64,000 nucleotides of DNA, taken from NCBI GenBank assembly GCA_002398565.1, contig DGZP01000018.1, forward strand, positions 28,439 to 92,438, read 5' to 3'. The DNA comes from Proteiniphilum sp. UBA4977 (GTDB lineage Bacteria; Bacteroidota; Bacteroidia; Bacteroidales; Dysgonomonadaceae). Made by a program: the position numbers and the translations under genes. Of this stretch, positions 45,789 through 53,827 are shown piece after piece. Position 1 is the stretch's first letter. Each line of letters starts with the position of its first letter. The notes below the pieces were generated by a model. That model had not been told where the DNA came from and ran no database searches. It saw nothing but the letters and a program-made list of their open reading frames with translations.

Positions 45789-48605
45789 TTAAAATTTTAC
45801 AGATAAACCAAAACTTATATTTCTTGTTAGTGGCATGGTATCAGAATTGCCTCTGTCTTCCGGATCAAGAGGTAAATCATCATTATACCAAGCATATAGA
45901 TTATATCCATTGACGAACAAACGCAAACCGGATATGGAAGATCGTCCCAGCAAGTGCGTCGGCAGGTCGTAATAAACTTCCACATTTTTAAGACGGAGAT
46001 ACTTTGAATCTCTAATCCAGAATGAAGAACTCTGTGAATTATTCACATTGGAATACAACCTTGAAATATTTGGCAGTGGGTTTGATTGATCTTCCGCGGT
46101 CCAGTAATCCAATTGATGTTCGTAAATTGTTCCGTTTGAGAAGAAGGGATAGGCCACTTTCCCACTCAGATAGGTCGTCACATCCCCAGCTCCCTGAAAT
46201 AAAATATTGAAACCGATATTTTTATAGGTTAACCCGGCATTAATACCATAAAAAATTCGAGGGACATCGCCATATCCAATTACAACTTGATCATTTCTGT
46301 CGATAATACCATCCCCGTTGATATCTTCATAACGAATATCACCCGGTTGCACATCAGAAAAGGTTTGAGTTGGAGAAGCTGCAATCTCTTCATAAGATTC
46401 AAATAATCCAATGGCATTGTATCCCCTTCTTATTCCACGTGGGTATCCGGCACTCAGGAGCCATGGGTATTGTTCATCCACCTCTCCGGTCTTGTCAATC
46501 ATATTCTCGTAGAATGAATATGTTGCACCTAAGTTATAACCGATATCTCCAAAATTTGAATTCCAGGAAAGCGCCATTTCGTATCCGCTGGAATGCATTT
46601 TGCCAATATTTTCTTCTATGGTGGCTACAGTTCCCAAAAGTGAAGTCACCTTATTATTCGGCATATACATGTCATCTCTGTCATCATAGAAATAATCGAA
46701 AGTAAAGTGTAGGCGATTATTAAATAGTGCAAGACTGGTTCCAGCGTTAAATTGCCTTGCTTTCTCCCAGGTCAGATTAGGGTTTGCAATAATGTCTTCA
46801 ACATATCCACCCTGGTTTTGCATATTATTTCCGAAATTGTAGATATTATTGGTGGAATTTAATCGTCCCATATAATAAAACTCAGATATACCCTTCTGAT
46901 TTCCTACAATACCGTAAGAACTTCTTAACTTGAAAAATGAAACATACTCTTGTAATGACTCGAAGAATTCTTCATTTGAAATAGTCCAACCTGCAGCAAC
47001 AGAAGGGAAAAAGCCAAATCTGTTGTCAGGGGCAAATTTATAAACACCTTGATAGGAGCCAATTAAATCTATTGAATACTTATTGCTGTAATCATAATTC
47101 AACCAAGCACCTATTGTTTGATAACGACTGGGAATGGATTTTTGATTTGTAAACTCGTATTGATTATAAAAAGCAAAAGCAGAAATAGCATGATCATCGA
47201 TCTTTTTGTCATATGACAATTGCAGGTCTAAAGATGTTTTACTTTGACTGTTTTGGTTTGTAACCGAGTTTCTCATACGCTGATCGTTACCGGTGCGACG
47301 TAAAACATCAGGATTATTTAAATCTACAAGTTGATAATAAGCATAATCTTTAGTTCTGTTTGTCAATGCAGAAGTATAACTATCCATTGACAAAACAGCG
47401 CTGGCCTTTAATCCTTTAGCAATAAAAGGGAGATCCTGAGTTAATTTTACTCTAAAAGATCCGTAGACCTGATTAAACAGAGCATATCCATTTCTGTTCA
47501 GCATTGCCCATGGGTTAGATACCAATCCATTACCTGCTGGAAGTTTTTTATTGATACTTTGTATTAAATTTCCATCTTGATCGATATATTCCCCATTATC
47601 AAAATAATATGGAGGAAAAGCATTGGCCGGTGTCGTAATCAGTGAATTGTACAGACCATAAGAATCTCCACCAGGACGATTCTGTTTATCATACCATCCA
47701 TACAAATCCAGGTTCAATAATGTAGTTGGAGTAACATCAACCTGCAGGTTTGATCTTAAATTAAATCTGTTGGTTGTATTATTTGTATTATAGGTGAATT
47801 CATTATCCGGAATGAACATCCCGTTTTGCGTTAAAAAACCACCATTAATAAAATATTTGGTTTTATTGGTGCCACCCGTTACATTCAAATTATATTTCTG
47901 CACCCAGGAAGATGATTTAAAATAATCGTCCAACCAATTTACATCAGGATAAATTTCATCATTTACTCCATTCCTGTTTCGGTATTGTTCAATATAATAC
48001 AGAGAATACATATTTGATTCTCCGGAGCCGTCATATTTTAAGGCCTCGTTGTAGTGCCTGGCATACTCGAGTGCACCAAGGGGTTTCAAAAGACCGATTG
48101 GTTTTTGATTAATTAATTGCACAGTCAAATCCACAACAGTTTTTCCTTGTCTCCCCTTTTTAGTATTGACAAGAATAATCCCGTTTGCAGCTCTGGTTCC
48201 ATATAATGCACTTGCCAGTGCATCTTTCAAAACTGTAACGCTCTCTATTTCGTGAGAGGATAAAACGCCAAAATCTCTTTCCTGCCCATCAACCAATACA
48301 AGCACCCCTTCTGCATTGGTACGGATTCCCCTGAGCCAGAAATTTGAACTTTCATTGACTGTTCCCCCTGAGGTCTGATAGGAAAAATAACCAGGAACAA
48401 GTCCGGATAACAGATTAGTCAAATTGGTTACGGGCAAGTTCTTATAATCATCCATTTTTATTGTAAAAGAAGCACCGTTAAAATTGGCGAAAGGAACATC
48501 TTTAAATGGAAGATTCAATGTATCCTTGTCCTGTTGAGCGCTTATTACAAAAGAAGAATTAATTAATAATATCAAAAGCCCGAATAATACTCTTTTTTTT
48601 CTCAT
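45789..48605 (-). CDS. SusC-family TonB-dependent transporter lacking the N-terminal beta-sandwich (pair 2)
   Basis: 938 residues from the ATG at 48605, directly before the signal MRKKRVLFGLLILLINSSFVISAQ. The longer frame (48683) adds 26 residues before this signal and is unlikely. Unlike pairs 1, 3 and 4, there is no carboxypeptidase-regulatory-like domain: the plug begins within about 50 residues (TIKMDDYKNLPVTNLTNLLSG), and no EEVVVxGYG-type TonB-box segment is seen. The plug core (LVLVDGQERDFGVLSSHEIESVTVLKDALASALYGTRAANGIILVNTKKG) and the barrel ending ISFGLSVKF are intact. It imports glycan fragments with the downstream SusD. How it contacts TonB is open. Confidence 0.92.
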   Translation of the reverse strand: MRKKRVLFGLLILLINSSFVISAQQDKDTLNLPFKDVPFANFNGASFTIKMDDYKNLPVTNLTNLLSGLVPGYFSYQTSGGTVNESSNFWLRGIRTNAEGVLVLVDGQERDFGVLSSHEIESVTVLKDALASALYGTRAANGIILVNTKKGRQGKTVVDLTVQLINQKPIGLLKPLGALEYARHYNEALKYDGSGESNMYSLYYIEQYRNRNGVNDEIYPDVNWLDDYFKSSSWVQKYNLNVTGGTNKTKYFINGGFLTQNGMFIPDNEFTYNTNNTTNRFNLRSNLQVDVTPTTLLNLDLYGWYDKQNRPGGDSYGLYNSLITTPANAFPPYYFDNGEYIDQDGNLIQSINKKLPAGNGLVSNPWAMLNRNGYALFNQVYGSFRVKLTQDLPFIAKGLKASAVLSMDSYTSALTNRTKDYAYYQLVDLNNPDVLRRTGNDQRMRNSVTNQNSQSKTSLDLQLSYDKKIDDHAISAFAFYNQYEFTNQKSIPSRYQTIGAWLNYDYSNKYSIDLIGSYQGVYKFAPDNRFGFFPSVAAGWTISNEEFFESLQEYVSFFKLRSSYGIVGNQKGISEFYYMGRLNSTNNIYNFGNNMQNQGGYVEDIIANPNLTWEKARQFNAGTSLALFNNRLHFTFDYFYDDRDDMYMPNNKVTSLLGTVATIEENIGKMHSSGYEMALSWNSNFGDIGYNLGATYSFYENMIDKTGEVDEQYPWLLSAGYPRGIRRGYNAIGLFESYEEIAASPTQTFSDVQPGDIRYEDINGDGIIDRNDQVVIGYGDVPRIFYGINAGLTYKNIGFNILFQGAGDVTTYLSGKVAYPFFSNGTIYEHQLDYWTAEDQSNPLPNISRLYSNVNNSQSSSFWIRDSKYLRLKNVEVYYDLPTHLLGRSSISGLRLFVNGYNLYAWYNDDLPLDPEDRGNSDTMPLTRNISFGLSVKF

Positions 48606-48963
48606 TATTATCAATGTTTTATTCCAGTATAGAAATATTTCTTTATGAATCTCATTAAATATCAAAGTTGCACGATAATTCACACCTTTTCCTTTATTTT
48701 CCCTGCTTACAAAAAGGCACTGATGTGATTATCAATAGTAAATACAAGTTTAAGTGAACATATTTTAAAATATTTATTTAATCATTGTTAGTGGATAGAA
48801 CAGGGACGAAGGAAGTGAAAATTTCATAAAATAAATGCCAGAAAGATCTCAAAAAATGCCACAATCTATTCAGATCTTAACTTTAGTAAACATTTTCACC
48901 AATTATCGTTACAAATTACAAAATACTTTTCCTCTAACTTATCAAATCTGCAACAGGATCAAA
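48606..48963. other. 358-bp non-coding spacer upstream of SusC pair 2
   Basis: AT-rich, with no credible gene on either strand. It holds a perfect 14-bp AT palindrome (48760-48773) that could be a protein-binding site or chance. No exact TAnnTTTG element on the minus strand was found. As the largest gap inside the locus directly before a SusC gene, it is the most likely place for an internal promoter controlled by the HTCS. Confidence 0.5.
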
Positions 48964-50340
48964 TTAAAATTCAATATCCATAGCTACACCCTTATCACCC
49001 TGTTGCGCCATCCATTTTTCAAGTTCACTCTTCATGACAGAGATCCTGCTAGCATATTCTTTATTGTCCGCAAGATTGTTCATCTCCCAGGAATCATTTT
49101 TCAAATCATAAAATTCTACGGCAGGACGTTTCATATATCGCTCCGTTAATTCTTTTGCGACCACACTTGTTTTAGCACTTTCAAGCCAGCTTGCCCATGC
49201 CGAACGCTTATTTTTCACATTCATCAGATGTTTCTCAAAATAGTCCACATCCGGAGTAAGATTTATAATTAATTTGTACCTTTTATCCTGAATACTTCTG
49301 ATTGGATATGCTGTTCCTTCGGGAATATTATTGTGAATACCGTAAGTCCAGTTCCGATGATCGTCATGTTCCCCATACAATACTTTCAGAAAGCTGCGTC
49401 CGTCAATATCATCAACAGCTTCGCCTCCACCAAAATCTATTAATGTTGGTAAAATATCCTCATATTGAACGAGTGCATCGCTGGTAGTTTTTGATTTTAT
49501 CTTATGGGGATAGCGGGCTATAAAGGCACTATTCTGACCATACCGATAACAAGTCCACTTTCCAAACGGGAATTGTGGTCCCTGTTCTCCCAGAAAGATA
49601 ACAAGTGTATTATCAAGTGTATTGGTTTTTTCAAGAACCTGCAAAACAGCACCAACCTCTTCATCCAACGCTTTAACTTCAGCAAGATAATTCCGGAATA
49701 AATTGCGGGTTATTGCATTATCCACAGTATTGGGTGGTAACACAATTTTATCAGCATCTATTTCTTCAGGATTCCCCCATGTCCATGGAGCATGAGGATG
49801 AATGCTGCATACAAAAAGACAAAAGGGTTTATTATCACGTTCGATAAACTCTTCAATCCCGTCAGTAGAATAATTTGCCGTACTGGAAACACAATTCACC
49901 TCAAAACCAGGTATTTCTTCAAAGTCATAAACTGATTTAGGCGTGGTGTGTTGCTTACCGGTTCTGCCCACTCTGTATCCTATATCTGGTAAATAGTGCG
50001 TCACACTTTTGATATTGGAATACGACGTCTTATGATTCTGAAAAGAACCATGTCTGGCAGGATATAGTCCGGTATATAGTGATGCACGTATGGGCACACT
50101 CATTGTTGCAGAGGCATAATTATTTCCCAACAAAATACCCTCGTTGGCAAGCCTGTCAATATTTGTAGTTTTAACATTCTTCCCGCCATAGCAACTCAAC
50201 TCATTTGTAGCCAGGTCATCGGCCATGATTACTACAATATTGGGTTTCTTTTGAATATCATTTTCCGCTTTGGTCACCTCACACGAAAAAGTCAAAGGAA
50301 CGCCTGGTATTAACAGAGATAAAAATTTTATTGACTTCAT
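48964..50340 (-). CDS. S1-family sulfatase lipoprotein, serine type, atypical motif
   Basis: 458 residues from the ATG at 50340, with lipobox-like VPLTFSC. Metal site VIMADDLATNELSCYGG, maturation motif S81-V-P-I-R followed by ASLYTGLYPARHGSFQNH, and RVGRTGKQHTTP are present. Isoleucine at the +3 motif position is atypical (Ser, Ala or Thr is usual), so maturation efficiency is a real question. It is a close paralogue of the sulfatase at 29.9-31.3 kb. It is the last gene of the right-hand segment, with 358 bp of non-coding sequence downstream. Confidence 0.92.
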   Translation of the reverse strand: MKSIKFLSLLIPGVPLTFSCEVTKAENDIQKKPNIVVIMADDLATNELSCYGGKNVKTTNIDRLANEGILLGNNYASATMSVPIRASLYTGLYPARHGSFQNHKTSYSNIKSVTHYLPDIGYRVGRTGKQHTTPKSVYDFEEIPGFEVNCVSSTANYSTDGIEEFIERDNKPFCLFVCSIHPHAPWTWGNPEEIDADKIVLPPNTVDNAITRNLFRNYLAEVKALDEEVGAVLQVLEKTNTLDNTLVIFLGEQGPQFPFGKWTCYRYGQNSAFIARYPHKIKSKTTSDALVQYEDILPTLIDFGGGEAVDDIDGRSFLKVLYGEHDDHRNWTYGIHNNIPEGTAYPIRSIQDKRYKLIINLTPDVDYFEKHLMNVKNKRSAWASWLESAKTSVVAKELTERYMKRPAVEFYDLKNDSWEMNNLADNKEYASRISVMKSELEKWMAQQGDKGVAMDIEF

Positions 50341-50387
50341 TGTACTTTTATTTAAGGGATTATACACCTATTAATTATAAAATTTTA

Positions 50388-50427
50388 AATTTGCAGATAA
50401 GCAATATAAGTTGCCTATCTGCAAATT
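50388..50427. terminator. Hairpin between GH2 and sulfatase
   Basis: A perfect 12-bp inverted repeat (50388-50399 with 50416-50427, core aatttgcagata) continues inward after one mismatch with four more pairs (gcaa/ttgc). On the minus strand it is followed by an AT-rich stretch with short T runs, so it may terminate or attenuate the GH2 transcript ahead of the sulfatase gene. An operator role is also possible. Confidence 0.55.
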
Positions 50428-50468
50428 AAAAATCCAGTTATCTTAAATAGATAATACTAGGCTATCTG

Positions 50469-52709
50469 CTAATAGCCAAATAATCCATAATCAAATACGG
50501 CATTTTGTTCAAAAGGACCACACTCTACCGCAAGAGTATTCTCTCCCTGTCTCAACAACGAGACAAATTCACTTATATTGATATCTTCATAGTGTCTTTT
50601 GCCTATTATCTTTTTATCTACCACCAGGCTACCGTTGAGATAAACCTTTACATCACCATAGGCAAGAATATGAAGGTAAATTCCTTCAGGGAGGTCATTC
50701 AGAGTAAAATGGCTTAGCGAGTATACCGGTTTCTCTTTGAGCACACTTACAGGACCATTTACTTTTTGAAACTTATTTGCATTTCGGCTCGTTTGCCAGT
50801 TATCTTCGGGTTGAACATGAGAAATATAGAGCTGTTGAGCATCAATTTCCGAATCAGCAATAAGTTTCTTCACGTCTCTTGTATCTGTTCCGTACAAAGG
50901 ATGATGCAATATTCTTAATAGCTCAGGATCTATTTTGATCACTTTTCTGTCGTAAGTTAAAAGTCCGTTTACCTCACCTTCCACGTCTGTAGTCTGAGTA
51001 TATACGGCGGCTGACAATCCATTATATCTTAATGGATACAGATTATGCATTAATTTTGTATACTCTTTTATCAGATCCGGAGAATTTGTATATGTCCGGT
51101 ATCCCCAGTTTCGCATGGAAGGATCCCACAAATGATTTTCCACAGGAAGTCCTAATCCTCCGAATTCACCCAGCACAACCACACGACCGGGGTTCTGGGC
51201 AGCAGGTTCCATACCGGGACCCGGATATTGATGAGAGTCGATCATATGACCGCATTTTCTGTCTGTCCAGCCGCTAACGCCGTTAATTATTCGTGTTTTA
51301 TCATATTGCATACTCCAGTCCACAACCCGTTTTGTATCGTATTGTCCCCATCCTTCATTGAAAATTACCCAGGTAACAATACTTGGAAAAAATTTCAACT
51401 GGTCGATCATTGTTTTCAATTCGTACTCGAACTGCACGGCAGATTCATGAGGTCGGTTCCAATCGTGCGGGGCATCCCAGTTTACATGTTGCTCCGATCT
51501 TTTGGCTGTTTCAAAACCTGAGACCATATCTTGCCAGAGAAGTATTCCAAGAGAATCGGCATAATAATAATAAAGCCATGGCTCTACTTTTATGTGTTTC
51601 CTCAACATATTGAAGCCCATATCCTTTAGTACTTCCATATCATAACGCATGGCTTCTGCAGAAGGTGGAGTCAGTAATCCATCAGGCCACCAGCCCTGAT
51701 CCAGTGTTCCATATTGAAATAATGTCTTATTGTTAAGCTGTATTCTTTGATATCCTTGTTGATCTTTTACAATTGAAACCTTACGCATGGCAAAATATGA
51801 ATCCACCACATCAAAGATCTTGTTATTTTTCTGTAATGACACCTCTAACCTGTAAAGGTCGGGTGATTCTGGTGTCCACAATTTCGGTTCCGCAATATTT
51901 AGTACAATTTCCTCAGAAGCAGAATAATTCTTATTCAACACCAACCGGTCACCGTCAAAAACTTTTACAGAGAGCATCTCACCCCCTTTTGTCCCGATCA
52001 GGTCAGTATTTAATATAACCTGGCTTTTATCAATATCCGAGACAGGATATAAAGAATTTATACGGATTTTATTCACAGGTTCAAGCCAAACAGTTTGCCA
52101 GATTCCACTAACAGGCGTATACCAGATTCCACGTGGGTCGAGCACCTGTTTTCCTCTTGCCTGACTATCCGTATCTGTAGGATCCCAGACCGATACAACT
52201 ACTTCCTGTACACCCTTTCCCAGGTATTTTGTAATATCATATGAAAAAGCAGTGGAGCCTCCTTTGTGTATGCCAATTTGCTTTCCATTGACCCATACCG
52301 TTGTTTCCCAGTCTACAGCCTGAAAATGCAATAAAATATTTTGTCCGTTCCACTCTTTGGGTAACTCAAAAGTTTTTCTATACCATATCTTCTGATCGGG
52401 CTGAAGAATTTTCCCTACGCCGGACAAGGCGGATTCAACTGCAAAAGGAACTAATATTTCCCCCTGGAAATCCTTAGGTCTTGCCGCCTCTTTAGAAACG
52501 ATAGCATAGTCCCACATACCGTTTAGATTTTTCCACTCACCTCTTTTTAATTGTGGGCGGGGGTATTCGGTCCATGCATTTTCAGGGGTAACCTTTTCTC
52601 CCCAGGTTGTCATAATTTTACCTTTTACAGGCTCATAAGACCGGGCCTCAAGATGAGCACTTATACCCAGTACTATTCCTAACAAAATTAGAGTAACTCT
52701 TCTATACAT
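50469..52709 (-). CDS. Glycoside hydrolase family 2 with C-terminal jelly-roll extension
   Basis: 746 residues with signal MYRRVTLILLGIVLGISAHLEA. Domains: sugar-binding jelly roll (about 45-200), Ig-like (about 205-300), TIM barrel with acid/base Glu452 (IFNEGWGQ) and nucleophile Glu515 (VLGEFGG), and an extra C-terminal region (about 610-746, with YLHILAYGDVKVYLNGSLVVDKK and NTLAVECGPFEQNAVFDYGLFGY), which resembles a galactose-binding-like module. It shares many blocks with the shorter GH2 at 18.9-20.7 kb, which lacks this extension. Exo-acting beta-galactosidase, beta-glucuronidase or a related activity is likely. The substrate is unresolved. Confidence 0.92.
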   Translation of the reverse strand: MYRRVTLILLGIVLGISAHLEARSYEPVKGKIMTTWGEKVTPENAWTEYPRPQLKRGEWKNLNGMWDYAIVSKEAARPKDFQGEILVPFAVESALSGVGKILQPDQKIWYRKTFELPKEWNGQNILLHFQAVDWETTVWVNGKQIGIHKGGSTAFSYDITKYLGKGVQEVVVSVWDPTDTDSQARGKQVLDPRGIWYTPVSGIWQTVWLEPVNKIRINSLYPVSDIDKSQVILNTDLIGTKGGEMLSVKVFDGDRLVLNKNYSASEEIVLNIAEPKLWTPESPDLYRLEVSLQKNNKIFDVVDSYFAMRKVSIVKDQQGYQRIQLNNKTLFQYGTLDQGWWPDGLLTPPSAEAMRYDMEVLKDMGFNMLRKHIKVEPWLYYYYADSLGILLWQDMVSGFETAKRSEQHVNWDAPHDWNRPHESAVQFEYELKTMIDQLKFFPSIVTWVIFNEGWGQYDTKRVVDWSMQYDKTRIINGVSGWTDRKCGHMIDSHQYPGPGMEPAAQNPGRVVVLGEFGGLGLPVENHLWDPSMRNWGYRTYTNSPDLIKEYTKLMHNLYPLRYNGLSAAVYTQTTDVEGEVNGLLTYDRKVIKIDPELLRILHHPLYGTDTRDVKKLIADSEIDAQQLYISHVQPEDNWQTSRNANKFQKVNGPVSVLKEKPVYSLSHFTLNDLPEGIYLHILAYGDVKVYLNGSLVVDKKIIGKRHYEDINISEFVSLLRQGENTLAVECGPFEQNAVFDYGLFGY

Positions 52710-52775
52710 TTTAATAATTTATTTTGAATTGTTTAATTTCTTTCAACAATCTATATCGAATTTCACTTTCTTTAT

Positions 52776-52813
52776 TCAGGATTTGTTATCCTGACCCTTC
52801 TAATTTTAAAGGG
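52776..52813. other. Two adjacent stem-loops before GH2
   Basis: Stem 1, 52776-52794, has 7-bp arms (tcaggat/atcctga). Stem 2, 52795-52813, has 5-bp arms (ccctt/aaggg). They stand back to back in the 130-bp gap between the DUF1735-type gene and GH2. No T run follows, so they may act as RNA-stability or attenuation hairpins separating the Sus genes from the enzymes. Confidence 0.45.
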
Positions 52814-52839
52814 TAGCTGAGGTAAAAAATCTCTGAGTT

Positions 52840-53784
52840 TCACCACCGCCATTCATTTATATATAATCCATTGTCCTGTACATCACGAATTCTGTTCCGG
52901 AAAATGAGGTCTTCCAATACTTCACATACCGTTCCATCGGGCAAAGTATACTTGTATGACAGATGAAAAGTTCTGTTTTCAGCATCGTAGGTACAGTCGC
53001 CATTAGAGTGTACTGCAACGGGCGAATCCGGATGTGGCGAAATTGTTACGGCACCACTGCCGTTCGTCGGGACTTGCAGTAAAAAGATAAAATCTTTTGC
53101 CGGATCCGCACTATTCTTTTGGTCGTAGCGCACTGCGAAAGAGGTAGGCCCGTATGTCTGTAAAAAGCGAATACTATTTGTTTCAGTAGAAATGTTTTTG
53201 TAATTCACCACGTCATCTGTTGTACCATTTTTCCGCTTGGTAACACTCCCTGAGTAGTTGTAATATCCATGCTGTTTGGCAAAGTAGCTGACAGAGATAC
53301 GAATATGGTTGGTAGCTTCAGGAATTGAATCCACATCGGGAGATGAAATGATTCGGAGTGGTAATATATATTCCCCTGTCAGCGATTTAGGATCTTTCAG
53401 AAAGGCAGTCGAGTCAATGATAATAGGCAGGTAACCTTTTAATTTACCTTTGGGTATCACAATTTGCGAAGCATGTCCAAGAGTGTAATATGAAGGGGGC
53501 AATACCGATTTATTGCTTGAGGTTACCAGCGAAGGGTCTACTACATATTCCACAATCCGGTCTTTCTTATTGTCGATCATACCAGCAAAAGTAATGCCTG
53601 CTTCAATTTGCAAACCTTCCCCTACTACTATGTTCCGGTTATAGTCCTGATAGACGAACAATGCCGAAGTATATGGGTAAATATCTTCTCCATCCTCAAA
53701 GCTGCAGGATACCAGAAATAAAATGGCAAAAGTGACAGCAATACCGTAAAGGGCTGAAAAATAAAGATTTTTCATATTTCTCAT
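52840..53784 (-). CDS. DUF1735-type surface lipoprotein (SusE-position glycan-binding candidate)
   Basis: About 314 residues, start at 53784 or 53775, with lipobox LFLVSC. The N-terminal half resembles DUF1735/BT_3987-like domains (Ig-like, with PPSYYTLGHASQIVIPKGKLKGYLPI and the YILPLRI block). The C-terminal half (GYYNYSGSVTKRKNG to the end, NGLYINEWRW) looks like the DUF4361-type lipocalin-like domain that often follows. Proteins of this layout are common surface glycan-binding lipoproteins just after SusC-SusD pairs, as here (25 bp after SusD). The function is inferred from position. Confidence 0.78.
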   Translation of the reverse strand: MRNMKNLYFSALYGIAVTFAILFLVSCSFEDGEDIYPYTSALFVYQDYNRNIVVGEGLQIEAGITFAGMIDNKKDRIVEYVVDPSLVTSSNKSVLPPSYYTLGHASQIVIPKGKLKGYLPIIIDSTAFLKDPKSLTGEYILPLRIISSPDVDSIPEATNHIRISVSYFAKQHGYYNYSGSVTKRKNGTTDDVVNYKNISTETNSIRFLQTYGPTSFAVRYDQKNSADPAKDFIFLLQVPTNGSGAVTISPHPDSPVAVHSNGDCTYDAENRTFHLSYKYTLPDGTVCEVLEDLIFRNRIRDVQDNGLYINEWRW

Positions 53785-53827
53785 CTGTTTATATTTATTC
53801 AATTTTCAAGTAATTCAAATCGTAAAC

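Noticed and set aside
48606..48683. Longer start for SusC of pair 2
   Set aside because: The extra 26 residues precede a clean signal peptide beginning at 48605.
48835..49149. Plus-strand open frame reaching into the spacer before SusC pair 2
   Set aside because: More than half lies antisense to the sulfatase, and the composition is AT-driven with no motif. No support as a gene.
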